From: an uncultured Planctomycetota bacterium
Lineage (GTDB): Bacteria > Planctomycetota > GCA-002687715 > CAIWVZ01
Direction: 5' to 3'
Assembly (NCBI GenBank): GCA_903916245.1
Contig: CAIWVZ010000155.1
Location: forward strand, 1-32,311
DNA: 32,311 bases
Made by a program: the position numbers and the translations under genes. Shown here piece after piece: positions 8,985-17,611 of this stretch. Under the pieces are notes generated by a model. The model searched no databases and was not told the origin of the DNA. It was given only the letters and a program-made list of their open reading frames with translations. Within the stretch, counting starts at the first letter, position 1, and every line of letters starts with the position of its first letter.

Positions 8985-11661
8985 GGCGCTTCAGCGCCTC
9001 CTCGAGTTTCGACGTCCAATTCGCGATGTCGAGATCGAAGGCCCACGCCCCGTACTGACGTTCGTCCTCGGGATCGACCACCACGTAGTAGGGCTGTGTG
9101 ATGGCCTTCACCATCCGCTCCTCGAGATCCAAGTTCTTCTTCGCCAACGCTTCGTTCGGATGGTCGCAGTGAAGTTCGACCACGACCATCTTGTCGAGAA
9201 GTTCGCGGACGGCCTTGTTGCGGAAGACGACCGCTTCGACCGTGCGACAGTTTTGACAGGTGAATCCCGTGAAGTCGATGAACAACGGGACGCGCGCGGC
9301 CTTCGCCGCGGCGACCGCGCCTTCATAGTCGTCCTTGAAGCGCGCCTCGATCCCGAAACGGGTCTCGGCGCCGCCTTCGGTCGTCTTCACACCGCCGAGA
9401 GATTTGCGCAACGCGGCGACGAGTTCCTGACGCTTGTGCTCGGGATCCTTGTGGGATTCGACGGCGGGCAGGTAACCGTCGATGAACTCGTTGAGCGGCG
9501 AACCGTCGAGTCCCGTGCCGAGGTACATCGCGGTCCCGAACGCGGTCATCGCGAAGAAGAGCCCCGTGACCGGCGTGCGCTCGGGTTCGCCGTCGTGCGG
9601 CAAACGGAACACCCCGAGGAGGTAGAGCCCCATCGCGACGAAGGCCGCCACGCAGATCACGAGGCACACCGTTCGGGGAAACAAATCCGGGAAACCGCCG
9701 TTCAGGAACTTCGTCGCCGCGACCAGTTCCACGAAGCCCATCACGACTTTGACTTGATTCATCCAACCGCCGGAGCGCGGCAGACTCTTCACGAGCGACG
9801 GAAACGCCGACAGGAAGAAGAAGGGCGCCGCGAGGACCGAAGAGAAGACGATCATGCCGAGCAGCGGACGCGACCAGGATCCGGTGGTCGCGGCCTGCGC
9901 GAGCAGCGTGCCCACGAAAGCCGCCGTGCACGTGAACGTGGTGATCGAGAAGAGGGCTCCCATGAGGAGCACGCCGCCGGTCCCGCCTTGGGATTGGGCG
10001 GACCCGACGAGATTCGTCATCCACGACGGGAGTTGCATCTCGAATCCGCCGAACAAGGAAGCCGCGAACACGACGAAGAGGATGCCGATGAACGCCTGCG
10101 TGATCCAATGTTGGGCGAAGACCGTCGCTCCCTGCCCGCCGAGCGCCGTCGTGAAGACGAAGCCGATGAGCGTGAACGACGCGACGATGCCGAAGCAGTA
10201 GAGAAGACCGAGCCGAATCGGCTTGCCGCCCGATTGCTTCGTGAAGTAGGAAATCGTGACCGGGATCATCGGGAACACGCAGGGCGTGAGCAGCGCGAAA
10301 GCCGCCGATCCGATCGCGAGAAGGATGAAGCCGAGCAACGTCGAGAACACCTTCGACGAGCCGCGGAAATCGACCCGCACACCGCCGGCGTCGAGATGGC
10401 CGTCGAGGGCGAAGGCGCCTTCCGGAGCCTCGGGACTCACCTTCACCGGAATCGTGACGCGCGTCGCGCCGTCCGCGGCGACGACCGTCGGCTTGCCGAC
10501 GACGGCGACGAACGCCGCGTCCACGACGGCGCCGACGTCCCCCGGCGGCAAGGCGCCGTCGACCACCACCGTGAGGGTCGCCTCGGATCCCGGTTCGACG
10601 GACTCGGTCGACAACGTCGCCGTCGCGATCTTGGTCGGCTGAGAGGTCGGCGTCGGAGGTTCGACGCGCGGCGTCGGCGGTGCGGTCGTCACGGCGTTCG
10701 CGGGCCGCGTTTCCACGACGGCCGTCGGCGACGCGCTTCCGGCGACGTCGATGTCGAAGTCGTACGAGAACGACGCGGGCGGCAGACACGACTTCTCGTC
10801 GCACGTCTGGTAGCGCATCCGGAACCGCCACGTCGTTTTTCCCGGGCTCGACGGGACGAACGGAACCTTGAAGGTCACTCCGCCTTCGTGCCCGGAATAC
10901 GACGGTTCGCCGGGATGATCTTCGGGCGGCGGAACCGCCGTGATCGCATCTTTGTCGACCTTCACCGCTCCGCCGGACTTCGGCGTGACGTCGAAGCGCG
11001 TCGGCGTCGCGATTTCGGTTTTCGGATCGAGCGCGTAGATGTGCCAACCGTCGTCGACGTCGATTTCGATCTCGACGATGCACGATTCCCCGACCGAGGC
11101 GGTCGTCGGAACCGTCAACGCGACGATCTTGAGCGGGTCGTCGCCGCGGCGCGGCGTCACGGATTCGGGTCGTTCGATGCGCGGTCGCGGCGACGGCGGC
11201 GGCGACGCACCGCCGGCGACCGTGACTTCCCACGGCGCCGACGAGGGCGGCAGACAACTCTCGTCGGTGCACGACGTGAAGTCGACGCGCCCCTTGACCT
11301 TGCCCGATCCGGTCGCGGTGAACGGGATCCGGAACGCGACGACGCCTTCGTGGTAGTCGTACTCTTGAACGTAGTCCGACCCCTCGAACGTCTGCCGCTT
11401 GTGCTTCGGCGGCGGTTCCTTCGCGTCCCCGGTCAACTTCCCGGGTCCTTCGGTCACCGTGAAGCGGGTTCGCGTCGCGGTATCGCCGACCGAAGCGGCG
11501 TAAATGTGCCAACCTCCGTCGATCGCGATCTCGACGACGAGGTCGCCACCGTCGATCTTGGCGGACTTGACCTTGACGGGATTGTCCTGCGCGACGCCCA
11601 TCCCCGCGAAGAGGACGAGCACGGCGAGGAACGCCGACAACCATGAAAAGGAGCGGGGCAT
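8965..11661 (-). CDS. DsbD-like protein-disulfide reductase with tandem N-terminal periplasmic domains and C-terminal thioredoxin fold
   Basis: ATG 11661 within ORF 8965..14712: signal peptide MPRSFSWLSAFLAVLVLFAGMGVAQ; two DGWHIYA...C.(D)E(K/S)SCLPP modules; membrane domain LLTPCVFPMIPVTISYFTKQSGG and TTFTCTAAFVGTLL; C-terminal FIDFTGFTCQNCRTVE. Confidence 0.92.
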   Translation of the reverse strand: MPRSFSWLSAFLAVLVLFAGMGVAQDNPVKVKSAKIDGGDLVVEIAIDGGWHIYAASVGDTATRTRFTVTEGPGKLTGDAKEPPPKHKRQTFEGSDYVQEYDYHEGVVAFRIPFTATGSGKVKGRVDFTSCTDESCLPPSSAPWEVTVAGGASPPPSPRPRIERPESVTPRRGDDPLKIVALTVPTTASVGESCIVEIEIDVDDGWHIYALDPKTEIATPTRFDVTPKSGGAVKVDKDAITAVPPPEDHPGEPSYSGHEGGVTFKVPFVPSSPGKTTWRFRMRYQTCDEKSCLPPASFSYDFDIDVAGSASPTAVVETRPANAVTTAPPTPRVEPPTPTSQPTKIATATLSTESVEPGSEATLTVVVDGALPPGDVGAVVDAAFVAVVGKPTVVAADGATRVTIPVKVSPEAPEGAFALDGHLDAGGVRVDFRGSSKVFSTLLGFILLAIGSAAFALLTPCVFPMIPVTISYFTKQSGGKPIRLGLLYCFGIVASFTLIGFVFTTALGGQGATVFAQHWITQAFIGILFVVFAASLFGGFEMQLPSWMTNLVGSAQSQGGTGGVLLMGALFSITTFTCTAAFVGTLLAQAATTGSWSRPLLGMIVFSSVLAAPFFFLSAFPSLVKSLPRSGGWMNQVKVVMGFVELVAATKFLNGGFPDLFPRTVCLVICVAAFVAMGLYLLGVFRLPHDGEPERTPVTGLFFAMTAFGTAMYLGTGLDGSPLNEFIDGYLPAVESHKDPEHKRQELVAALRKSLGGVKTTEGGAETRFGIEARFKDDYEGAVAAAKAARVPLFIDFTGFTCQNCRTVEAVVFRNKAVRELLDKMVVVELHCDHPNEALAKKNLDLEERMVKAITQPYYVVVDPEDERQYGAWAFDLDIANWTSKLEEALKRHAARTR

Positions 11662-11668
11662 CGGAGGG

Positions 11669-11674
11669 ATCTTA
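11669..11674 (-). promoter_or_regulatory. Putative leaderless -10 (TAAGAT, 7 nt before ATG 11661 of the DsbD-like gene)
   Basis: minus strand: gccgtTAAGATccctccgATG. Confidence 0.45.
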
Positions 11675-11688
11675 ACGGCGCGCCGCGC

Positions 11689-11694
11689 TATCGT
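11689..11694 (+). promoter_or_regulatory. Putative leaderless -10 (TATCGT, 6 nt before ATG 11701)
   Basis: gcgcTATCGTcccgacATG. Confidence 0.45.
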
Positions 11695-11700
11695 CCCGAC

Positions 11701-12345
11701 ATGCCTTCCGACCTCCACATCGAGACGTTTCCCGTCGGCATGCTCGGGTGCAACTGCACCATCATCGGAGACCCGGACACCGGAGATGCCCTCGTCATCG
11801 ACCCGGGCGACGAGCCGGACGAGGTCTGCGCCCGCCTCGACGCCCTCGGCCTGCACCCGGCCGCACTTATCCACACGCACGCCCATTTCGACCACATCGG
11901 CCGCTCTTCGGCGGTCGCCATGCGCACGGGCTCGGGAATGCACCTGCATGAGGGGGATCTCTTTCTCTATGAAAATCTGGCGACCCAAGCCGAGTGGTTC
12001 GGGCTGTCGCTTCCCCCGGGGCTCCCCCTCGCGGGATTCTTGAAGGACGCGGACGTGATCGGCCGCGGACGGGCGTCCGTGGAGGTGGTCCATACGCCGG
12101 GGCACACCCCGGGCTCCGTCTGCTTCCGGCTTGCGGGGCCGGTTCCCATGCTCTTCTCCGGCGACACGCTTTTCGCGGGGGGGATCGGACGCACGGATCT
12201 GTGGGGTGGCGACGGGCGTCTCATCGTCCGATCCATCCGCGAGCGCCTTTACACGCTCTCCCCCGAGACGCGGGTCATCCCGGGTCACGGCCCCGAAACG
12301 ACGATCGACGAAGAGCGCGCGACCAACCCGTTCGTCCAGTCGTGA
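11701..12345 (+). CDS. MBL-fold hydrolase, glyoxalase II-like
   Basis: GMLGCNCTIIGD...LIHTHAHFDHIG (HxHxDH), VVHTPGHTPGSVCF, FSGDTLFAGGIGRTDL, VIPGHGPETTI. Confidence 0.93.
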   Translation: MPSDLHIETFPVGMLGCNCTIIGDPDTGDALVIDPGDEPDEVCARLDALGLHPAALIHTHAHFDHIGRSSAVAMRTGSGMHLHEGDLFLYENLATQAEWFGLSLPPGLPLAGFLKDADVIGRGRASVEVVHTPGHTPGSVCFRLAGPVPMLFSGDTLFAGGIGRTDLWGGDGRLIVRSIRERLYTLSPETRVIPGHGPETTIDEERATNPFVQS

Positions 12346-12372
12346 CCTCCGTGTCGCACCGCGTCGATCGCG

Positions 12373-12378
12373 TATAGT
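12373..12378 (+). promoter_or_regulatory. Putative -10 element (TATAGT) for transketolase
   Basis: gatcgcgTATAGTcccccgcgc about 43 bp upstream of the ATG, followed by a purine-rich SD-like tract; no convincing -35. Confidence 0.3.
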
Positions 12379-12420
12379 CCCCCGCGCGGCGAGAAGGTCC
12401 GCGATCGAAGGGGAGCTGCG

Positions 12421-14370
12421 ATGGTGCCGATGCCGGGAATGTCGTTCGACGCGAAGCAATCCGTATTGACCGATGCGCAAAAGTCCGCTTGGGCGGAGGC
12501 CCGCAAGGCGGCGGTCGAAACGATCCTCGTCTCCACGTCGCTCGCGGCGTCGGGGCACCCCGGCGGCTCGCTGAGTTGCATCGACCTCCTCTTCGGGATC
12601 TACGGCATCTCTAACATCCATCCGGGGAACCTTCACGCGGACGACCGCGACGTGGTGATCGTCAGCAACGGTCACATCTCTCCCGGCGTCTACGCCACCC
12701 TCGCCACCCACGGCTTCGTCGCCACCTCCGACGTCATCACGGGGTTCCGCAAGGCGGGATCGATGTTCGCGGGCCACATCGAAACCAAGGTTCCCGGCGT
12801 GGAGTGGAACACGGGCAACTTGGGCCAAGGACTCTCCGCGGGCGCCGGAGCCGCACTCGCGCGAAAGCTGCGCGGCAACGACGGTTGGTCGTGGGTGCTC
12901 ATGGGCGACGGCGAGCAGCAAAAGGGACAGATCGCCGAGGCCCGCCGCTTCGCCGTGAAATTCGGTCTCAACAACCTCGTCTGCGTCGTCGATCGCAACT
13001 TCCTGCAAATCGGCGGCGACACGCGGGAAGTCATGGATCAAAACGTCGAGGCGGATTTCGCCGCGGCCGGATGGAACGTCTGCACCATCGACGGTCATGA
13101 TCCGGCGGAGATCTTCGAGACCTTCGCGCGCATCCGTCGCGGCGAAGTGCCGGACGCCTCGCGTCCGACGTGCGTCGTCGCCAAGACCGTCATGAGCAAG
13201 GGCGTTCCCTTCATGGAGAACAAGGCCCACTATCACGGCAGCCCGCTGTCCGAAGCGGATCTCCGCAAGGCGTTGGCGGAGTGCGGGATCCCCGACCGCG
13301 TGGATCACTGGAAGGCAGCGCGCGCCGCGGCACCGATCCAAGCCGGGATCCACGAGGACTGGCCGACGTTCGGCGGCATCGAGGTCGGCCCCGCGGTGAC
13401 GCGCACGGCGGCGACCGACTGCCGCTCGGCGTACGGGGACGTGCTCGAAGATCTCGCGCGTCGCAACAACGGCGGTCCGGCCCCGAAGGTCCTCGGCGTG
13501 TCGAGCGACCTCGAAGGGTCGGTGAAGATGTCGGGCTTCCGGAAGCTGTCCCCGAAAGCCTTCTTCGAAGGCGGGATTCAAGAACACAACAACGCCGTGG
13601 TGGCGGGCCGCCTCGCCCGCGAAGGATTCCTCACCTTCTTTTCCACCTTCGGCGTCTTCGGCGTCTGCGAGTCCTACAACCAACAACGGTTGAACGACAT
13701 CAACATGGCCGGAATCAAGGTGGTGTGCACGCACCTCGGACTCGACGTCGGCGAAGACGGACCGACCCACCAGAACATCGACTACGTCGGGCTCATGCTC
13801 GGAACGTTCGGCTTCGAGGTGTATCTCCCTCTCGATCCCAATCAGACCGACCGCATCATCCGTCACGCCGCGACCACCCGTTGCAACACGTTCGTCGGCA
13901 TGGGCCGATCGAAGATGCCGCTCGTCGCCAAGCCCGACGGATCTCCTTTCTACGACGACGGGTACACCTTCACGCCGGGCAAGATGGACGTCATCCGGGA
14001 AGGTACCGACGTGACCCTCGTCACGATGGGCGCGGCATCCACCTACGCCCTCGCCGGAGCGAAACTCGCTGCGGAACGCGGCGTTTCCGTTCAGGTACTC
14101 GGCTGCGCGTCGATCCGCCCCTTCGACGTCGAGGGCGTTCGCCGCGCCGCGACGACGGGTGCGATCCTCACCGTGGAAGACCACTCGGTCCAAACGGGAC
14201 TCGGTGCGCTCGTCGCACAAGCGGTCGCCGACTTGGGCCTCGTCGCGCGTCTGAAGCGACTCGGGGCTACACGATACGGAACAAGCGGCCCCTCGCCGGA
14301 AGTCTTCCGCGAGCAAGGCATGTCGGCCGAAAACATCGCTTCCGTTTTGATCGAACTCGCGCGTCGCTGA
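12421..14370 (+). CDS. Transketolase (single chain, resembling fused N/C halves of the split type)
   Basis: SGHPGGSLSCIDLLFGIY, NTGNLGQGLSAGAGAALA, GDGEQQKGQIAEARRFA...VVDRN (TPP motif), ...FFEGGIQEHNNAVVAGRLA, DVGEDGPTHQNIDYVGLM, YGTSGPSPEV. Purine-rich aaggggag upstream of ATG. Confidence 0.9.
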   Translation: MVPMPGMSFDAKQSVLTDAQKSAWAEARKAAVETILVSTSLAASGHPGGSLSCIDLLFGIYGISNIHPGNLHADDRDVVIVSNGHISPGVYATLATHGFVATSDVITGFRKAGSMFAGHIETKVPGVEWNTGNLGQGLSAGAGAALARKLRGNDGWSWVLMGDGEQQKGQIAEARRFAVKFGLNNLVCVVDRNFLQIGGDTREVMDQNVEADFAAAGWNVCTIDGHDPAEIFETFARIRRGEVPDASRPTCVVAKTVMSKGVPFMENKAHYHGSPLSEADLRKALAECGIPDRVDHWKAARAAAPIQAGIHEDWPTFGGIEVGPAVTRTAATDCRSAYGDVLEDLARRNNGGPAPKVLGVSSDLEGSVKMSGFRKLSPKAFFEGGIQEHNNAVVAGRLAREGFLTFFSTFGVFGVCESYNQQRLNDINMAGIKVVCTHLGLDVGEDGPTHQNIDYVGLMLGTFGFEVYLPLDPNQTDRIIRHAATTRCNTFVGMGRSKMPLVAKPDGSPFYDDGYTFTPGKMDVIREGTDVTLVTMGAASTYALAGAKLAAERGVSVQVLGCASIRPFDVEGVRRAATTGAILTVEDHSVQTGLGALVAQAVADLGLVARLKRLGATRYGTSGPSPEVFREQGMSAENIASVLIELARR

Positions 14371-14393
14371 CACGTCCGAGTTTTTTGCCATTC

Positions 14394-14420
14394 TTGCCGA
14401 GCACGTCCGTGGGGTACAAT
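14394..14420 (+). promoter_or_regulatory. Putative sigma70-like promoter TTGCCG-(15 nt)-TACAAT upstream of the 14446 ORF
   Basis: cTTGCCGagcacgtccgtggggTACAATcacgggcggaggcgcgg; spacer shorter than the 17-nt optimum. Confidence 0.3.
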
Positions 14421-14445
14421 CACGGGCGGAGGCGCGGTCAACAAC

Positions 14446-14778
14446 ATGGATTTCAGCGAACGCTTCGAGCTCGTGGTGCGGCAGGCTCTCGAAGAGGTCG
14501 CCGTCGGCGAGATGCCGACGTCGGCCGAAATGGTCGCGCGCGTCCATCAGGACTACGCGGCGCCGCTCGGTGACGCACTCTACCGACTCTGTATCGAACA
14601 CGGTGTCGAATGGAACGCCTTCCGCGAGTCCGTGATCGACGCCGTGCTGCGTCGCCCCGCGAAAGTCGGGGCCGCGGCGAAGCGCCCGTTGGCGGGCGTC
14701 GAACCGTTCCACGATCTGATCCTCCTCGCGGTCGAAACGATGCCGCCCGACGGCCTCGACGTTCCCGGCGACGAGTGA
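14446..14778 (+). CDS. Small hypothetical protein (110 aa)
   Basis: MDFSERFELVVRQALEEVAVGEMPTSAEMVARVHQDYAAPLGDALYRLCIEHGVEW...; not rich in R/G/P like the antisense artefact ORFs, has upstream cggaggcg and a candidate promoter; no family recognised. Confidence 0.65.
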   Translation: MDFSERFELVVRQALEEVAVGEMPTSAEMVARVHQDYAAPLGDALYRLCIEHGVEWNAFRESVIDAVLRRPAKVGAAAKRPLAGVEPFHDLILLAVETMPPDGLDVPGDE

Positions 14779-14832
14779 CGCTCATCCGCGGGCGCGGCTG
14801 AACGGCGCGTTCCGGTTCGCAGGCGCTCGCGC

Positions 14833-14838
14833 TACGAT
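14833..14838 (+). promoter_or_regulatory. Putative leaderless -10 (TACGAT, 6 nt before ATG 14845)
   Basis: gcgcTACGATgcgcgcATG. Confidence 0.45.
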
Positions 14839-14844
14839 GCGCGC

Positions 14845-15696
14845 ATGCTTTCCGGCACCCTCGCGGCCGCACTGACTCCCTATACACCGGGCGCCGACTC
14901 CCTCGATCTCGGGGTGATTCCGGCCTACGCGGATTGGCTCCTCGCACACGGTGCCTCCGGCGTCCTCAGTGCGGGCACCACGGGCGAGAGCGTCCTCCTT
15001 TCCGAGGACGAGCACATGAGATTGGCCGAAGCCTGGCGCACCGCCCTCCGCGGACGCGGACTTCTCGCCGTGCATGCGGGCGCACAAACGACCGCCGAAA
15101 CCGTGCGTCTCTCGGCGCATGCGAAGTCGATCGGCGCCGATGCGGTCGCGGTCATCGGCCCGCCCTACTTCGCCTTCGACCCCGAAGAACTCTTCGCCCA
15201 TTTCAAGGCGGCGGCGGATGCGTGCGCCCCCGTTTCCTTCTACGTCTACGAGTTCGCGGCGCGCGCCGGATACGCGCTTCCGATCCCGATGCTGCAACGT
15301 CTCAAAGCGGCATGTTCGAACGTCGTCGGGCTCAAGGTGTCGGACGCTCCCTTCGAAAAATTCAAACCCTACCTGCTCGAAGGTTGGGACGTCTTCGTCG
15401 GACCGGAAGCCTGCCTCGTCGACGGCCTCGCCCACGGAGCGAAGGGGGCCGTCTCGGGGCTCGCCGCGGTGTACCCCGATCGAGTCTCCGCCGTCGTGCG
15501 TCGGCCCGACGCCGCCTCCGGTGCCGCCGTCGCGGCTCTACGCGCATCGATGCAGTCGCTGCCGTTCCACGCGGCGGGCAAGGCGATCCTCCGCGCGCGC
15601 GGTGTGCCGATCGGCCCGGACGTCCGCCGTCCGCTCCGCGGTCTCACGCTCGACGAAGCCCGCGTCGCGGCCGCCATCGCCGCCGCGAATCCCTGA
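14845..15696 (+). CDS. Dihydrodipicolinate synthase (DapA/NanA) family lyase
   Basis: GTLAAALTPYTPG...LLAHGASGVLSAGTTGESVLLSEDEH, IGPPYF, YVYEFAARAG, VVGLKVSD (Schiff-base Lys), GPEACLVDGLAHGAKGAVSGLA. Confidence 0.9.
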   Translation: MLSGTLAAALTPYTPGADSLDLGVIPAYADWLLAHGASGVLSAGTTGESVLLSEDEHMRLAEAWRTALRGRGLLAVHAGAQTTAETVRLSAHAKSIGADAVAVIGPPYFAFDPEELFAHFKAAADACAPVSFYVYEFAARAGYALPIPMLQRLKAACSNVVGLKVSDAPFEKFKPYLLEGWDVFVGPEACLVDGLAHGAKGAVSGLAAVYPDRVSAVVRRPDAASGAAVAALRASMQSLPFHAAGKAILRARGVPIGPDVRRPLRGLTLDEARVAAAIAAANP

Positions 15697-15699
15697 TCC

Positions 15700-16800
15700 A
15701 TGCGCGTCCTCGTCGCGGGGAGCGGAGCGGTCGGCGCGTCGACGGCGTGGAATCTCGCCCGGCGTGGCGTCGAAACCGTTCTCGTCGAACGTCGCGACGA
15801 CTTGTGTGCGGGAGCCTCGCGCCGAGCGTTCGGCGGTGTGCGTCAACAGTTCGACGACGATGCGGAGATCGCGCTCGCACGGGCGAGCCTCGATTTCTTC
15901 ACGTCGCTACCCGACGGCCTTTTCGCTCCGGTCGGATATCTCTACCTCGCGACCGATGCAGCGACGGAGACGCGTCTGCGTGAGCGACACGAAAAGCAAC
16001 GGCGCCTCGGCGTCGCCTGCGTTTGGCTCGACCGTGAAGGCGTCTCGAAAGCCGCACCCGGAATCCGCGTCGACGACGTGCACGGCGGATTGTTCGGCCC
16101 GGAGGACGGCCTCGCCGATCCGGAGGCCGTAACGCGCCTCATGATCCGCCGCTTCGTCGACGCGGGAGGACGTGTCGTCGTCGGTACTTCCATCGAAGAT
16201 GTGGCGTCTCCGGGCGACGCGATCGTCGTCGCCTGCGGAAGCGAAACACCGGAGGTTCTCGAGCGGCTCTCGGCCCGCGGCTTCCTCGCGCGAGACGCGT
16301 CGCCGCCGATTCGCCCGCTCGTGCGCAGCCTCGCGGAAACCGGTCCCGTCGCGGCCGACCCGCGCCTCCCCCTCGTGATCGAGGCGTTCGACGGTTTCCA
16401 TTTCCGCGCCCGCGGCGACGCGCTCCGTCTCGCGATGGCCGATACACCGCCTCGGTGGGCGGATTCGTGCGACCCCGCGCCCGCCCCCCCGGACGGCTTC
16501 GGTCGGATTCCGCTCGAACGTCTGAGAAGTCGCTTCCCCGCCGCGAAGGCCACGACCATCGTCCGACGTTGGGCGGGACTCTACGACGTCACACCGGACG
16601 CGCGACCGATCATCGACCGCGTCGCGAACGACGTTTGGATCGCGGCGGGTTTCTCGGGACACGGATTCATGACGTCTCCCGCCGTGGGCGCGCACCTCGC
16701 GGATTGGGTCGCCGACGGCGCACGTCCTCCCGTCTTCACCGGCTTCGCCGCGGATCGTTGGAACGGTGATCCGCCGAACGCGTGGCCCACGCTTCTTTGA
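15700..16800 (+). CDS. FAD-dependent oxidoreductase, DAO (D-amino-acid/sarcosine oxidase-like) family
   Basis: MRVLVAGSGAVGASTAWNLARRGVETVLVERRDDLCAGASRRAFGGVRQQF (Rossmann), C-terminal RRWAGLYDVTPDARPIIDRVANDVWIAAGFSGHGFMTSPAVG. Confidence 0.92.
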   Translation: MRVLVAGSGAVGASTAWNLARRGVETVLVERRDDLCAGASRRAFGGVRQQFDDDAEIALARASLDFFTSLPDGLFAPVGYLYLATDAATETRLRERHEKQRRLGVACVWLDREGVSKAAPGIRVDDVHGGLFGPEDGLADPEAVTRLMIRRFVDAGGRVVVGTSIEDVASPGDAIVVACGSETPEVLERLSARGFLARDASPPIRPLVRSLAETGPVAADPRLPLVIEAFDGFHFRARGDALRLAMADTPPRWADSCDPAPAPPDGFGRIPLERLRSRFPAAKATTIVRRWAGLYDVTPDARPIIDRVANDVWIAAGFSGHGFMTSPAVGAHLADWVADGARPPVFTGFAADRWNGDPPNAWPTLL

Positions 16801-16810
16801 CGGGCCGCGC

Positions 16811-17602
16811 CTACTGACGCAACTGATCGACCTCTTCCTGTCCGTCCTCCACGGCGGCATGCAGGTGGATCGCCGCGAGCGCGACGTGCAACGGCCAAGA
16901 CGCGGTCGGCAGCGATCCGCGCACGACGATCATCGATCCCCATGCGGCTGCGATCACCGGAACGTGGTGCTGCAGGAGCCGCAGCGAACGGGAAATCGAG
17001 GGCAGCAATCCCGCGCGATCGAGGGCTCGGCGCAGAAACGCCACCGTGCGCGCCGTGGGATCGGATTCGACGAGATCGCCCGCGACGCGCGCGATCCGAT
17101 GAATCGCGGCGAGCACGAAAAGACGCCCTTCATCGGACAACCCGAGTCGGGCCAACGCGTCGCGGAACGCCGGAACGCCGCGAGAAATCGCTTCAAGTTC
17201 GGCGTGTTCCGTCGCGTCGAGTCCGCGGGCGACGAGTTCGGCGACACGCTCGAAGTGCATTCGTTCGACGTCGCGTTCGGAAAGTCCCGGATACGGATCG
17301 AGCCCGATGCGCTTCCCGGCCACCAGCAAGATTTCCCACCAATTCCGCGGACCGGCCAACGGAATCATCGCGCGAATCATGCCCTCGCTGCGGGCCTGAA
17401 GCCCCTTCACGGGCGTCGCGATCAAGAGCCACGCTTCGCCGAATCGGTCACCGTGCGCCGAGCCCAACGGAACGTCGAGAATCGACGCGATCTCCCGTCG
17501 ACCTTCCCCCGTCATCGTCGCGAGGAGCGCGAGGGGGCGATGGGCCCCCTGCGCGCGCGCTTCCGAGATGGGATCCCGGAGTGCCGGGTTGCCGGAGGAC
17601 AT
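16811..17602 (-). CDS. Uncharacterised protein encoded directly downstream of the IcmF-like gene
   Basis: MSSGNPALRDPISEARAQGAHRPLALLATMTGEGRREIASILDVPLG...; 9-bp gap from the upstream icmF-like stop, same strand; no family recognised. Confidence 0.7.
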   Translation of the reverse strand: MSSGNPALRDPISEARAQGAHRPLALLATMTGEGRREIASILDVPLGSAHGDRFGEAWLLIATPVKGLQARSEGMIRAMIPLAGPRNWWEILLVAGKRIGLDPYPGLSERDVERMHFERVAELVARGLDATEHAELEAISRGVPAFRDALARLGLSDEGRLFVLAAIHRIARVAGDLVESDPTARTVAFLRRALDRAGLLPSISRSLRLLQHHVPVIAAAWGSMIVVRGSLPTASWPLHVALAAIHLHAAVEDGQEEVDQLRQ

Positions 17603-17611
17603 CGGTGCTTC

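Noticed and set aside
8158-11646. 1162-aa plus-strand ORF antisense to ALDH and the DsbD-like gene
   Set aside because: Low-complexity R/E/D/H-rich translation; the opposite strand encodes unambiguous protein motifs.
14371-14400. Rho-independent terminator after transketolase (TTTTTT run)
   Set aside because: T-run present but no GC-rich stem immediately upstream.
11662-14712. N-terminal extension of ORF 8965..14712 (minus) upstream of the DsbD-like start
   Set aside because: Antisense to transketolase and MBL hydrolase; a clear signal peptide begins at ATG 11661.
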